Positions 38,340 to 48,155 are shown, numbered from the stretch's first letter. The stretch is DNA of 64,000 nt from Pseudomonas frederiksbergensis (GCF_001874645.1 NZ_CP017886.1:558001-622000); one strand, 5' to 3'. Translations and numbers: made by a program. The notes: a model not told the origin generated them from the sequence alone.

Positions 38340-38394
38340 CTGCCTAGGCAGGGAAAGTATGTCCAGATATTACTGCCTAGGCAGCGAATGTCAA
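38340..38394 (-). promoter_or_regulatory. marR-efflux promoter with two identical operator palindromes
   Basis: Minus strand: TTGACA (38394-38389), a 16-bp spacer and TAATAT (38372-38367) form a near-consensus promoter. The perfect palindrome CTGCCTAGGCAG lies in the spacer, touching the -10 (38373-38384), and again at 38340-38351 between the promoter and the start. Centres are 33 bp apart, about three helical turns. This is the geometry of repression by two MarR dimers. Confidence 0.8.
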
Positions 38395-38451
38395 CGTAAT
38401 AGTTAGGAGGCTTTGTAATTGGGTGGTAAATCGCGGGGCCCGAAAGCAAAA

Positions 38452-38538
38452 AGATCGCAGCCTTCGGCAGCTCCTACAGGGGTTTTGTGTACACCCGTAG
38501 GAGCTGCCGGAGGTTCGGGCCGCGTTCGGACGATCTTT
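38452..38538. repeat. Paired REP with variant right arm
   Basis: Left arm is the standard REP (AGATCGCAGCCTTCGGCAGC...). The right arm reads GTAGGAGCTGCCGGAGG then TTCGGGCCGCGTTCGGACGATCTTTT, an insertion-like variant shared with the element at 61036-61133. Lies just past the tamB stop. Confidence 0.85.
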
Positions 38539-38552
38539 TGATTTTGGGAGGC

Positions 38553-41500
38553 TTAGAAATCCCGCTTGTAGAAGATATCCAGCGAACTGGCAATGCCACT
38601 GGCGGCTTCCAGGTAGACCATTTTGCTCAGCTTGTAGCGAAAGGCGATGGTGTTGGCCGGTTCGAATACGCCGACGCCATAACGCAAACTGAGTTTCTCG
38701 GAGAGGTTGCCGCTGGCCACCACGCTGGTGGTGGTGCCGCTGCCCTGGGTGTCGAGTTGGAAGTCCTGAATGCCCAAATCCTTGGCCAAACTGCCGGTCA
38801 GGTCGGAACTGCCCATCAAACCCAGTCCCAGCGCAGCTTGAGCAAGCATGTTGTTGTCTTCGCCATTACTGCTCAGCGGGCGCCCGAGCACCAGATAGGA
38901 CAATGCCTGCTCCTGACTCATCACCGGCTCCGAGAAGATCTGCGTGGTCGGTTGCTCGGCGCTGCCGCTCAGGCGAATACCGGCGATCACATCGTCCGTC
39001 TGGCGCACCGCTTCGATGTCCAGATAAGGCTGATCAATGGGACCGGCGAACAACAGCCGTGCACGCCGTACCGTCAAGCGCTGGCCATAGGCGCGATAAC
39101 GGCCATCGTTGAGCCAGAGCTCGCCGCGAGTGTCCATGTTGTCACCGATGTGCACATGACCTTGCAGGTTCGCCGTCAGGCCGAAACCGGCAAAACTGAG
39201 CTTGTCCTCGCCCACCACCACATCGATGTCCATTGCCATGGCCATCGGCGGTTTGCCCGCTTCGGTCTGGTGACCGACGATCACTGTGTCATCGGACACC
39301 TTGACTGTCGATGGCGGCAACTCACGCACGGTGATCTCGCCCCTGGGCACCTGCACCTTGCCGACAATCGCCAGTTTGTCGTTGTTGATCGAGATGTTCA
39401 GATCCGGCGCCACCTCCAGCGCGGCGTACGGCTCGACCGTCACCGGCAATTGTGTGCCTTTGAGGCTCAGATCCACCACCAACGCCTGCCCCCAGGCAAC
39501 ATGCCCGCTCAAGCTGCCCTGCCCGGCCTTGCCGCTTTTCCAGCCGCCGTTGAGCTGCACGCTCTCGCCGGCAATCTGCGCCTGAAGCTGCAACGCCTCG
39601 AAACGCGTCGGCAGTTGCGGCCCCCAGATTTCACCGTCGCTGAGCGTCAGGTTGCCATTAACCTGCGGCGCCAGCAGTCCGCCCGACAAACTGCCGCTGC
39701 CATTCAAGCGCCCGGCCAGTTTCTCGACCATTGGCAAGAACGGTCGCGCCACCGACAAGTCCAGGCCGCTCAGACGGAACGAACCGCTCAAGGGCTTGTT
39801 CTTGGGCAGCGGATTGATCTGCGCCTGAACCATCAGCTCGCCCAACTTGCCACCGACGAAGTCGAGCTGCGTGTCGATGCGTTTCGGGTTCAGGGTGCTG
39901 GTCAGTTTCAGCGTCTGGTATGGGAAATCCAGCCACTGATCCTTTTCCTTCATGCGCAACGTACCGCCGCTGGCATCGACCATGATCTGGCCCTTCGGGC
40001 CGCTGGCCGGCAGGTCGAGTTGCACGTCGGCATTGAGCTTGCCCTGCCAGGCGAAGTCTTTGGGCAACCATTGCGCGAGGCTGTCGATCGGGAACTGCTT
40101 AAGGTGGTAACGCAGTTTCGGTTCGGGCATCAATCGCTGATCTTCGCCACACAGGCTGGCTGGCCCGGACATCCAGCAATGAGCGCCGAAGGTCAGCTTG
40201 CCGTCGGCCAGACGTTCGATTTTTGCCGGATTTTGCAGCTTCCAGTCCTGGCCGCCGGCCTGTATGTCGCCACTGGCCAGGCGTCCGCGCCAATTGCCTT
40301 TATCCAGATTGCCGTCGAGACCCAGCGCCAGTTTCAGCAGCGGACCTTGCAGGTCCAGTTGCAGCTTCTGGCTCTTGATATTGCCCTGGCCGCTGGCGGT
40401 CAGCGTGCCCAATTGGCTGTCGCCCACCTGGATGCCGCTACCCTTGAGGTCGATCTTCGCCCGTTGCACGTTGTCGAGACTGGCGTCGAGGTTCAGGCTT
40501 TGCAGGCGATTGTCTTCGAACGCCAGCTGCACGCCTTGCAGGCTGAGTTTGCCTTGCGGTGCCTGGAGATTGCCGGCAACCTCGACCCGACCGTTCAGCT
40601 GACCGCGCAACTGCGGCCAGAGCTGGCCGAGACGCGGTGCCTTGATGTCGATCTGGCCCGCGAGTTTCTGTTGCAGACTGCCGCTGCCATCGATGCGGTT
40701 GTCACCCAGTCGGACATGCAGCGCGCTGAGGTTCCAGCGCTCGCCCGTGCCGTCGGCCTTGGCTTGCAGGATCGCCGGTTGGCCGCGCAGCTTGCCCTTG
40801 AGGTCGAGGTCGGCGTTGAGGCTCAGTTGTTCGTTTTTCATTTCACCCTGGCTACGCAAAGGGCCGGCTAGAGTCCCCGGCAACTCCGCCAGCCAGTACG
40901 CCGGGTTGATCGCCGACAGGTCCAGCGCGGTGTCCCAGGCAATGCCATCGGCGAATTGCAGGTTCAAATGCCCTTCCGCCTTGCCCTGCCCGGCAGCCAG
41001 TTTGAATTCTGGCAGGAAGATTTTCGTCAGGTCGCCGCTGAACGGGCTGCTCAGGCTGAACGCTCCGGCCGGGCCATCCAGCGCCGCCTTGAAGTTGCCC
41101 AGGTAGTTGCCGTCGCGGTAGGACACTTCACCCTTGAAGCTGTGCAGCGCCACCTGGGGTTCGTCGATCAGCGGATAGAGCCGATGCCACGGGAAGTCCA
41201 GCCAATCGATTTTCGCCTCGGCACTCAGGCCCTCGGACCAATCGAGCTGCCCGCTCAGCTTCAGGCTTTGCGTGTCGTTGGCGCTCAAATCGAGCCCGGT
41301 GATCTGCGCGCCCTTGGCGTCGACCTTGCCTTGCAGCAGCAACGCGACCGGGCCTTGCTCGGCCGGCAATGTTGCTTTACCGAGCAACAGGTAACCGCTT
41401 TTCAGATCACCATTGCCGGTCAGTTCCAACTGATTGAGCTGCAAAGTGTCTGGCAAGTCGGCGCTGGCCTTGAAGCCATCAGCAGTTATCCGCACCTTGG

Positions 41501-42224
41501 CCGGCAGGTTTTCCACCAGCGGTTGCAACTCGCCCGTCAGCTGACCTTTCAGGTAACCGCTGCTGTCAGCGTTGAGGTTCAGGGTTTTCAGCAAGTCGCC
41601 ATCGACCTTCAACGCCAGCGACCAGGGGGCTTTACCTGGTGCCGGCAACGTCAGTTTACCTTCGGCGCTGAGCGGCCAGTTGCCGGTCGGTTGCAGCAGC
41701 CCGGACAGGTCCAGACTGAAGTCATCGCGTTGCAGATGCACGGATTCGATCTGCAAGCCCTTGGCAGTCCAGCGCGCAGCCAGTTGCAGGTCTTTGAGCT
41801 GCTCGCTGCCGTTGAGCAACAGGCGGCCGATCTGCACCTCATCCAACTGGATCGCCACTGGCAATTTCAACTCAGGCAGGCTGATCGGCCCGCTGCTGGC
41901 TTCTCTGCTCGGAGCGAATTGCAGAATGACTTGCTCGGCTTTCAGTTGCTCGATGCACACCGTCATGCGCAGCAGGCACAGTGGCGACCAGACAAACACC
42001 GGTTTACTCAACTCAACCCGACTGTCCGCTTGCTGCCACAGCAGATGATCGGCACTCCACTGGCCGCCCAGGCGTCCCTGAAAATTCTCCACGCTCAAAC
42101 CCGGCACCTGACCCAGTGCCCAACGGCTGCCGGCTTGCGTTCCGAGCAAGGCGCCGACTGTCAGCACCAGCAACACCACCAGCGAGAGCATCGCCAGCAG
42201 CGCTATTTTCACACCACGCATCAC
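38553..42224 (-). CDS. tamB: Translocation and assembly module inner-membrane protein TamB
   Basis: 1223-aa AsmA-like protein: one N-terminal membrane anchor (about residues 8-28) and a very long beta-rich periplasmic region ending in the conserved TamB (DUF490) domain, which closes on a terminal Phe (SSLDIFYKRDF). In current models TamB spans the periplasm as a lipid-conducting groove and works with TamA in outer-membrane assembly and phospholipid transport. It starts in an ATGA overlap with tamA. Confidence 0.95.
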   Translation of the reverse strand: MMRGVKIALLAMLSLVVLLVLTVGALLGTQAGSRWALGQVPGLSVENFQGRLGGQWSADHLLWQQADSRVELSKPVFVWSPLCLLRMTVCIEQLKAEQVILQFAPSREASSGPISLPELKLPVAIQLDEVQIGRLLLNGSEQLKDLQLAARWTAKGLQIESVHLQRDDFSLDLSGLLQPTGNWPLSAEGKLTLPAPGKAPWSLALKVDGDLLKTLNLNADSSGYLKGQLTGELQPLVENLPAKVRITADGFKASADLPDTLQLNQLELTGNGDLKSGYLLLGKATLPAEQGPVALLLQGKVDAKGAQITGLDLSANDTQSLKLSGQLDWSEGLSAEAKIDWLDFPWHRLYPLIDEPQVALHSFKGEVSYRDGNYLGNFKAALDGPAGAFSLSSPFSGDLTKIFLPEFKLAAGQGKAEGHLNLQFADGIAWDTALDLSAINPAYWLAELPGTLAGPLRSQGEMKNEQLSLNADLDLKGKLRGQPAILQAKADGTGERWNLSALHVRLGDNRIDGSGSLQQKLAGQIDIKAPRLGQLWPQLRGQLNGRVEVAGNLQAPQGKLSLQGVQLAFEDNRLQSLNLDASLDNVQRAKIDLKGSGIQVGDSQLGTLTASGQGNIKSQKLQLDLQGPLLKLALGLDGNLDKGNWRGRLASGDIQAGGQDWKLQNPAKIERLADGKLTFGAHCWMSGPASLCGEDQRLMPEPKLRYHLKQFPIDSLAQWLPKDFAWQGKLNADVQLDLPASGPKGQIMVDASGGTLRMKEKDQWLDFPYQTLKLTSTLNPKRIDTQLDFVGGKLGELMVQAQINPLPKNKPLSGSFRLSGLDLSVARPFLPMVEKLAGRLNGSGSLSGGLLAPQVNGNLTLSDGEIWGPQLPTRFEALQLQAQIAGESVQLNGGWKSGKAGQGSLSGHVAWGQALVVDLSLKGTQLPVTVEPYAALEVAPDLNISINNDKLAIVGKVQVPRGEITVRELPPSTVKVSDDTVIVGHQTEAGKPPMAMAMDIDVVVGEDKLSFAGFGLTANLQGHVHIGDNMDTRGELWLNDGRYRAYGQRLTVRRARLLFAGPIDQPYLDIEAVRQTDDVIAGIRLSGSAEQPTTQIFSEPVMSQEQALSYLVLGRPLSSNGEDNNMLAQAALGLGLMGSSDLTGSLAKDLGIQDFQLDTQGSGTTTSVVASGNLSEKLSLRYGVGVFEPANTIAFRYKLSKMVYLEAASGIASSLDIFYKRDF

Positions 42225-43948
42225 AGCTCAGGCCCCATGGAAAAGTGCAAACGGATACCACCGGGATCGTCCAGCGCATGGGCTAGGTCAAGGCGGATCG
42301 GCCCGACCGGCGAGACCCAGCGCACGCCGATACCCACCCCGGTCTTGAGGCTCGGCAGCTCCAGCGTGTTAAACGAGTTGCCCTGATCGACGAAGGTTGC
42401 GATCCGCCATTTTTCGGCGATGGAATATTGATACTCGACGCTGCCCGCCACCATGTAACGCCCGCCCACGCGATCGCCGTCAGAGTTTACCGGGGACAAA
42501 CTCTGGTAGTCGTAACCGCGCACGCTCTGATCACCACCGGCGAAGAAGCGCAATGACGGCGGAATGGTTCGATAGCCATTGGTGGCACTGCCACCGAACT
42601 GCGCGCGAGCGAGGAACCGATGGTTGTCCCACACCGTGGTGATGCCTTTGATCAATGCAGTGCCATACACCACGTTGGTGTCCGAACCCAACCCTTCCTT
42701 GGCCACCTTGCTCTCGAATTGCAAGCGATAACCGTTGTGCGGGTCGATGCGGTTGTCACTGCGCAGATAAGAGTAACTGATGCCGGGCATCAGCAAGGTA
42801 CTCAGGCCCGAATCGTCGCCAAGGCGATATTCCTCACGCTGCCATTTCAACGAAATCACTCGCTGCCAGCCGCTGGGCAATTTGCTGTGCCATTCAGGGC
42901 CCAGGGTCAGCAACTTGCTCAGGCTGTCGGTGTTGGCCAGCTCTTCATATTGATAACCACCGGCAAAGCGCAGTTTGTCGGTGAGCGGCGGATCCAGTGG
43001 CACGTCGTACCACAGGCCGACGTTCTGCCGTGGCGCCGAGACTTCCGCTTCCCAGCCATAACTGTGACCTTCTGCGTTGACCCAGTGCCGGGTCCAGTTG
43101 GCCTTGGCCCGCGGCCCGACGTCAGTGGAAAAGCCCAGACCCAAGCCCATGGTGCGCGGCTTGCGCGTATCGAGTTTGACCGCCACCGGAATCACCTCGC
43201 TGGCCGCAGCGGTCGGCGCTGCATCCACCCGTACCGCGTCAAAATAGCCGCTCGATTGCAGCGCCTGATTGAGCTCGGCGATCAGTTCGGAATCATAAGG
43301 CGCGCCGCTCTTGAACGGCACCATGCGTTGCAGCAGGTCTTCGTCGAACGGCGTATCGCCGGTAAAACTGACCTTGCCCAAGGCATAACGCGGGCCGCTG
43401 TCGTAAATCAGTTCGATGTCCGCGACCCCAGCCCGAGGGTCGACCAATAGCTTCTGGCTGGTAAAGCGCCCACTGAAGAAACCGAAGCGCGAAGCCTGAT
43501 TCTGGATCAGCCGTTTGGCGTCTTCGTAGCGGCCGTGATTGAGCACAGCACCGGCTGTGAGCAGGTCGCTGTGGGGTACACGGAAGGATTTGAGGGCGGC
43601 TGCCGGACCGTCGACGCGAATGGTCACGTTGCGCAAACGCACCGGTTCGCCGGGGTCGATGTTCAACACCAACCGTGGCGACTCACCGTTTTTGACTTCG
43701 CTTTCTATATGGGGCTGGTAATAACCCAAGGCCTGGGCAGCCTTGCGCGCTTGCTCTTCGGCGCCACGACGAAAGCGCAACAAGGCTTCCTCATCGCGAT
43801 CGCCGAGGCCGCCGATATAGCCCTCTATATTGGCCTTCAGTTCATCGTTGGACGGTTTGATCCTGACGTCCAATTCACTTTGCGCCAGGGCCGCTACGCT
43901 GCTGAACAGCACGAGCAAGCCGCTGGTAAATCTTCCTGGAAACTTCAT
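42221..43948 (-). CDS. tamA: Translocation and assembly module outer-membrane protein TamA
   Basis: 575-aa Omp85-family protein. I choose the ATG at 43948 (MKFPGRFTSGLLVLFSSVAALAQ), which gives a clean signal peptide; the frame upstream is discarded. Three POTRA domains (about residues 25-265) precede a 16-strand beta-barrel; the Omp85 lid-lock motif region FAGGDQSVRGYDYQSLSP is visible. Partner of TamB. The GNAT gene lies 65 bp upstream on the same strand. Confidence 0.95.
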   Translation of the reverse strand: MKFPGRFTSGLLVLFSSVAALAQSELDVRIKPSNDELKANIEGYIGGLGDRDEEALLRFRRGAEEQARKAAQALGYYQPHIESEVKNGESPRLVLNIDPGEPVRLRNVTIRVDGPAAALKSFRVPHSDLLTAGAVLNHGRYEDAKRLIQNQASRFGFFSGRFTSQKLLVDPRAGVADIELIYDSGPRYALGKVSFTGDTPFDEDLLQRMVPFKSGAPYDSELIAELNQALQSSGYFDAVRVDAAPTAAASEVIPVAVKLDTRKPRTMGLGLGFSTDVGPRAKANWTRHWVNAEGHSYGWEAEVSAPRQNVGLWYDVPLDPPLTDKLRFAGGYQYEELANTDSLSKLLTLGPEWHSKLPSGWQRVISLKWQREEYRLGDDSGLSTLLMPGISYSYLRSDNRIDPHNGYRLQFESKVAKEGLGSDTNVVYGTALIKGITTVWDNHRFLARAQFGGSATNGYRTIPPSLRFFAGGDQSVRGYDYQSLSPVNSDGDRVGGRYMVAGSVEYQYSIAEKWRIATFVDQGNSFNTLELPSLKTGVGIGVRWVSPVGPIRLDLAHALDDPGGIRLHFSMGPEL

Positions 43949-44013
43949 AGGCGCGGATGCTATCACGAGCGTGGGGACGTGATAGAGCGAACAATCTGAA
44001 CAATAGTTCGACC

Positions 44014-44664
44014 TCAACCCGTTGCGCTGTGTAACACCTGCGGATTGGCGTGGAAAAACACGTGTTCGAGAATAGGCCCTACAGCCACCTCGCCAATTTC
44101 CTCATAACCCTGACGCTTATAGAACTCCAGATAACGCGGATTTCCCGTGTCGAGTACGACGCCCTGGGAATGCTCATCGACTGCGCACCAGTTATGCACG
44201 GCTGCGAGCAACTGCTCGCCGAAGTGCTGGCCTTGAAACTCCGGATGAATCCCCAGCAACGGCAGAACATGCACCGAGTCCGATGGCAGGCAGGCCGCCA
44301 CCGCCGCGTGATACTCCAGATAACGTCGGGTGCAACGCAATCCGGTGCTCAGCACCATCCGCAAGCGCCAGGCCCAGCTCTCGGTGATGCCCAGGCGACG
44401 TTGTGGCGGTGCGATCAGCGCGATGCCGATCAACCGGTCATTGACCACCAGACCGATCGCCGGCAAATCCTGCAAGAAATGCTGTTTGACCAGTTCGCGC
44501 ACCGTGGCCCGCACCCGGTGCTCATAGCCGGGACGCTCGGACTCGAACAGAAACTTGAAGACCGGCTCATGCCGATAAGCGTGGTACAGCAAGGAGCGCG
44601 CTTCGCTCGAATAGCCGCTGTCGAGCCGATGGACGTCGGCAATCGCGTTAGAGGTTTCAGGCAT
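44014..44664 (-). CDS. GNAT family N-acetyltransferase
   Basis: 216-aa acyltransferase. Seen: EARSLLYHAYRHEPVFKFLF at the N-terminus, a degenerate acetyl-CoA loop in VLPLLGIHPEFQGQHFGEQLL (the usual Q/RxxGxG/A reads QGQHFG) and LEFYKRQGYEEIG. Situated just upstream of tamA in the same direction, as I recall for other Pseudomonas genomes. Substrate unknown; no evidence links it to outer-membrane assembly. Confidence 0.82.
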   Translation of the reverse strand: MPETSNAIADVHRLDSGYSSEARSLLYHAYRHEPVFKFLFESERPGYEHRVRATVRELVKQHFLQDLPAIGLVVNDRLIGIALIAPPQRRLGITESWAWRLRMVLSTGLRCTRRYLEYHAAVAACLPSDSVHVLPLLGIHPEFQGQHFGEQLLAAVHNWCAVDEHSQGVVLDTGNPRYLEFYKRQGYEEIGEVAVGPILEHVFFHANPQVLHSATG

Positions 44665-44724
44665 GGCGGTTTATCTCCCTTGGCATCGGTATCTACACAT
44701 CCCCAAGTTCCGCTCAGATCACCT

Positions 44725-44806
44725 GTAGGAGCTGCCGCAGGCTGCGATCTTTTGGCGTCTGCAGGACGCCGAAGATCAAAAGATCGCAGCCTGCGGCAGC
44801 TCCTAC
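44725..44806. repeat. Paired REP palindrome (REPIN-like), opposite order
   Basis: Here the unit GTAGGAGCTGCCGCAGG... comes first and AGATCGCAGCC... second, enclosing ATCTTTTGGCGTCTGCAGG. It lies in the promoter gap between the divergent GNAT gene and xthA. Confidence 0.9.
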
Positions 44807-45011
44807 GAGAGATGTGGCGGTCATCAGAGATGTGTAGATACTTATGCTCCTCTGGGCGCGGCTCAAAAGGCCCCGCTCCTGTTAGTACGAACCCGGCGTA
44901 GCGGTGATCGTTCCCACACTGAAGGACATTAGCAGTGCATCCAGACTACTGCCATGCTGGCTGACTTCGTACATGTCAGCTAGCATCGCAGTTTTGCCAG
45001 GACTGCCGACC

Positions 45012-45824
45012 ATGAAGATCGTCTCGTTCAACATCAATGGCCTGCGCGCCCGCCCCCATCAGTTGGCGGCACTGATCGAGAAGCACCAACCGGACGTCAT
45101 CGGTTTGCAGGAAACCAAGGTGCATGACGACCAGTTCCCGCTCGCCGAGGTTCAGGCGCTGGGCTATCACGTGCATTACCACGGCCAAAAAGGTCATTAC
45201 GGCGTCGCCCTGTTGTCGCGTCAGGCGCCGCTGGCGCTACACAAAGGCTTTGCCAGCGATGAAGAAGATGCCCAGCGCCGCTTCATCTGGGGTACGTTCG
45301 CCGATGCCAACGGCGTGCCGGTGACCATCATGAACGGCTATTTCCCACAAGGTGAAAGCCGCGACCACCCGACCAAATTCCCGGCCAAGGAGCGCTTCTA
45401 CAACGACTTGCAGACGCTGCTCGAAACCCGATTCAGCAATGACCAGCCGCTGGTGGTGATGGGCGACGTGAACATTTCCCCGGAAGACTGCGACATCGGC
45501 ATCGGTCCGGACAACATGAAGCGCTGGCTGAAAACCGGCAAGTGCAGCTTCTTGCCGGAAGAGCGCGAGTGGATGGCCCGTTTGAAGAACTGGGGCCTGG
45601 TGGACAGCTTCCGTCACCTGAACCCGGACGTGACAGACCGTTTCAGCTGGTTCGACTACCGCAGCCGTGGCTTTGAAGACGAGCCCAAACGCGGCCTGCG
45701 CATCGACTTGATCATGGCGTCTCAAGGGTTGTTGCCACGGGTCAAGGCCGCCGGTGTCGACTACGAACTACGCGGCATGGAAAAGCCCTCGGACCATGCG
45801 CCGATCTGGCTTGAGCTGAGCTGA
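45012..45824 (+). CDS. xthA: Exodeoxyribonuclease III
   Basis: 270-aa AP endonuclease and 3'-5' exonuclease of base-excision repair. I choose the ATG at 45012 ([17 protein letters not shown]), the canonical family start. Catalytic motifs: [25 protein letters not shown] (metal-binding Glu), [29 protein letters not shown], and the closing [10 protein letters not shown] with the catalytic His. Confidence 0.97.
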   Translation: MKIVSFNINGLRARPHQLAALIEKHQPDVIGLQETKVHDDQFPLAEVQALGYHVHYHGQKGHYGVALLSRQAPLALHKGFASDEEDAQRRFIWGTFADANGVPVTIMNGYFPQGESRDHPTKFPAKERFYNDLQTLLETRFSNDQPLVVMGDVNISPEDCDIGIGPDNMKRWLKTGKCSFLPEEREWMARLKNWGLVDSFRHLNPDVTDRFSWFDYRSRGFEDEPKRGLRIDLIMASQGLLPRVKAAGVDYELRGMEKPSDHAPIWLELS

Positions 45825-45853
45825 TCCACAGCACTCGGACCAACCCCAACAAC

Positions 45854-45940
45854 GTAGGAGCTGCCGAAGGCTGCGATCTTTTGATCTTTTGATCGTTGGC
45901 GGCACACGCGAAGAGATCGCAGCCTGCGGCAGCTCCTACG
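45854..45940. repeat. Paired REP palindrome (REPIN-like), opposite order
   Basis: GTAGGAGCTGCCGAAGG... first, AGATCGCAGCCTGCGGC... second, with the loop holding a direct repeat of ATCTTTTG. It sits 30 bp past xthA and ends 30 bp before the Pho box. Confidence 0.9.
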
Positions 45941-45969
45941 TGGGACACGTCATTCGGCGAGCAGGCCCG

Positions 45970-46003
45970 ATGTCATGTAAGTGTCACCTCCCTGTCTTAT
46001 TCT
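45970..46003 (+). promoter_or_regulatory. Pho box and -10 of the PstS-like/OmpA gene
   Basis: ATGTCATGTAAGTGTCAC (45970-45987) matches the Pho box CTGTCATNNNNCTGTCAT: two TGTCA repeats 11 bp apart. After exactly 10 bp comes TATTCT (45998-46003), a fair -10. PhoB-activated promoters use this arrangement in place of a -35. The gene starts at 46041. Confidence 0.75.
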
Positions 46004-46040
46004 CCCGACACGTCCTTTGACCTTAAAAGGTGTCGGCCCG

Positions 46041-47378
46041 ATGCTGCGTATCCTGTTACCGCTGCTGTTCTGCGGTTTACTTCCTCTCTCTGCCACCGCC
46101 GCTGCGCTGCCGACACCCGAGCGCGGCCCCGCCCTGCGCATTCAAGGCTCCAACACCATTGGCGCGGCCCTTGGCCCGGCGCTGGCCAAGGGGTTGTTGC
46201 TGGAACAAGGCCTGCTGAAGGTCCATAGCGAAGTCTCGGACACAAACAACGAACAGCGGATTGTCGGCCAGACGGCCCAAGGTCAGCGGGTGATCGCGGA
46301 AATCGCCGCCCATGGGTCCAGCACCGGGTTCATCGCACTGAAGAATGCCAGCGCCGATCTGGCCGCGTCTTCGCGTCCGATCAAGGACAGCGAACTGGTC
46401 GACCTCGAAGCCCTCGGCGACCTGAAAAGCCCGAGCGCCGAGCAGGTCATCGCCATCGACGGCCTGGCGATCATCCTGCATCCGCAAAACCCGCTGACTC
46501 AGTTGAACACCGAACAACTGGCACGGATTTTCAGTGGTGAAGTACAAGCCTGGGACGAACTCGGCGGCACCGGTGGGCCGATACACCTCTATGCCCGGGA
46601 TGACCATTCGGGCACCTATGACACCTTCAAGGAACTGGTTCTGAGCCATCGCGGGAAAGCGCTGGCCAGTTCGGCAAAACGCTTCGAGTCCAGCGAACAG
46701 CTGTCCGATGCGGTCAGCCAGGACCCGCAAGGCATCGGTTTCATCGGCTTGCCTTACGTGCGTCAGGCCAAGGCCGTGGCGATTGTCGATGGTGACTCGC
46801 AACCGATGTTGCCGCTCAACAGCCTGATCGCCACCGAGGACTATCCGCTGTCGCGTCGGTTGTATTTCTATTTGCCGCCCAATGGCCAGAATCCTTGGGC
46901 CGAAGCGTTGGTGACATTCGCCCAGAGCAGCAAGGGTCAGGCGATTGTTGCCGCCAATGGTTTTATCGCGCAGTCCGTGCAAGCCATAAACGTCGAGCCG
47001 GGCCCGCAGATGCCTGACGGCTACCGGGCAATCATCGATCACGCACAACGACTCACAGTGAATTTTCGCTTCGAAGAAGGCAGCGCCAGTCTGGACAACA
47101 AGGCTCGGCAGGACCTGTCGCGCGTACTCGACTATTTAAGGCAACACGACAAACTGAACAAGCAGGTGACACTGGTCGGCTTCGGCGATGCCAAGACCGA
47201 CTCGCAGCGGGCCGCCCTGCTATCGAAGCTGCGCGCCATGGCAGTACGTCGCGAGCTGGTAAAAAGCGGCGTGGTGTTTCGCGAGATTCGTGGCTTCGGA
47301 GCCGAAATGCCGGTGGCGGCTAACAGTGCCGATGAAGGACGGATCAAGAATCGCCGGGTGGAAGTTTGGGTTTACTGA
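46041..47378 (+). CDS. PstS-like substrate-binding domain fused to an OmpA peptidoglycan-binding domain
   Basis: 445 aa. Start ATG at 46041, giving a Sec signal peptide (MLRILLPLLFCGLLPLSATA). Residues about 30-310 are a PBP-like phosphate-binding domain: RIQGSNTIGAALGPALAKG, SSRPIKDSELVDLE, and ARDDHSGTYDTFKELVL, the serine/threonine loop that holds phosphate in PstS. Residues about 330-445 are an OmpA C-terminal domain (VNFRFEEGSASLDNKA, VGFGDAKTDSQRAALLSKLRA, GRIKNRRVEVWV) that would tether it to peptidoglycan. No pst permease genes are adjacent. The Pho box supports a role in phosphate limitation; direct transport is not shown. Confidence 0.9.
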   Translation: MLRILLPLLFCGLLPLSATAAALPTPERGPALRIQGSNTIGAALGPALAKGLLLEQGLLKVHSEVSDTNNEQRIVGQTAQGQRVIAEIAAHGSSTGFIALKNASADLAASSRPIKDSELVDLEALGDLKSPSAEQVIAIDGLAIILHPQNPLTQLNTEQLARIFSGEVQAWDELGGTGGPIHLYARDDHSGTYDTFKELVLSHRGKALASSAKRFESSEQLSDAVSQDPQGIGFIGLPYVRQAKAVAIVDGDSQPMLPLNSLIATEDYPLSRRLYFYLPPNGQNPWAEALVTFAQSSKGQAIVAANGFIAQSVQAINVEPGPQMPDGYRAIIDHAQRLTVNFRFEEGSASLDNKARQDLSRVLDYLRQHDKLNKQVTLVGFGDAKTDSQRAALLSKLRAMAVRRELVKSGVVFREIRGFGAEMPVAANSADEGRIKNRRVEVWVY

Positions 47379-47387
47379 CAGCCGCGC

Positions 47388-48155
47388 TCATTCTGGCGAT
47401 TCAGGCTTGCGCAATAAATAGGTGTCCATGATCCAGCCGTTGGCCAACCGCGCAGCTTTCCTGACCCGCTCAATCTCTTCGGCAACGTCTTTGAGCTTGC
47501 CGCAAATGAGGATTTCATCCGGTGTGCCAAGGTAGGCACCCCAGTAGATCTGCTGCTCCTGATCGGCAACCTGCTGGTAGGAATCTTCTGCGTCAAGCAT
47601 TACCACCAGGCTGTCGGCATCGCTGACCTGGCCCGCAGCCAGTCGGCGGCCGGTGGTGATTTCAATGGAGCGCCCAATGCGATTCAACGGCACCTTGTGC
47701 TGCGCCGCCAAGGCCTGGACGCTGCTGATACCCGGAATCACCTCGACGTTGAACGTACAACGACCCGAATCGAGGATCGCCTGCAAGATGCGCAGGGTGC
47801 TGTCGTACAACGACGGATCGCCCCACACCAGAAACGCCGCACACTCGTCGTCCTTCATCTCTTCGTTGATCAAACGCTCAAAGGTCTGTTGCTTGTCACG
47901 GTTCAGGTCTACGACGCTGGCGTCGTAGTCCACATCGCTGCGCACGCGTTCGGGGCTGTGGGCCTCGACGAAGCGATAAGCAGGATCGGTGATGTAGCGC
48001 TTGCAGATTTCTCGCCGCAGGTCGATCAACTTGTCCTTGCTCTGCCCCTTATCCATCAGAAAGAACACATCGACCCGGTTCAAGGCGTTGACCGCCTGCA
48101 TCGTGATGTATTCGGGATTGCCGGCACCGATGCCGATGACCAGTAGCTGCTTCAT
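47388..48155 (-). CDS. cobF: Precorrin-6A synthase (deacetylating)
   Basis: 255-aa SAM-dependent tetrapyrrole methyltransferase of the aerobic cobalamin pathway; it methylates C-1 of precorrin-5 and releases acetate. Seen: the N-terminal GIGAGNPEYITMQAVNAL, FLVWGDPSLYDSTLRIL and EVIPGISSVQALAAQHKVPL, the shared tetrapyrrole-methylase motifs in order. It stands alone here, away from the other cob genes, converging on the PstS-like gene with a gap of only 9 bp. Confidence 0.9.
   Translation of the reverse strand: MKQLLVIGIGAGNPEYITMQAVNALNRVDVFFLMDKGQSKDKLIDLRREICKRYITDPAYRFVEAHSPERVRSDVDYDASVVDLNRDKQQTFERLINEEMKDDECAAFLVWGDPSLYDSTLRILQAILDSGRCTFNVEVIPGISSVQALAAQHKVPLNRIGRSIEITTGRRLAAGQVSDADSLVVMLDAEDSYQQVADQEQQIYWGAYLGTPDEILICGKLKDVAEEIERVRKAARLANGWIMDTYLLRKPESPE

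Noticed and set aside
38487..40871. 794-codon plus-strand frame over tamB
   Set aside because: Gln/Leu-rich composition typical of an antisense shadow; no start signal or motif.
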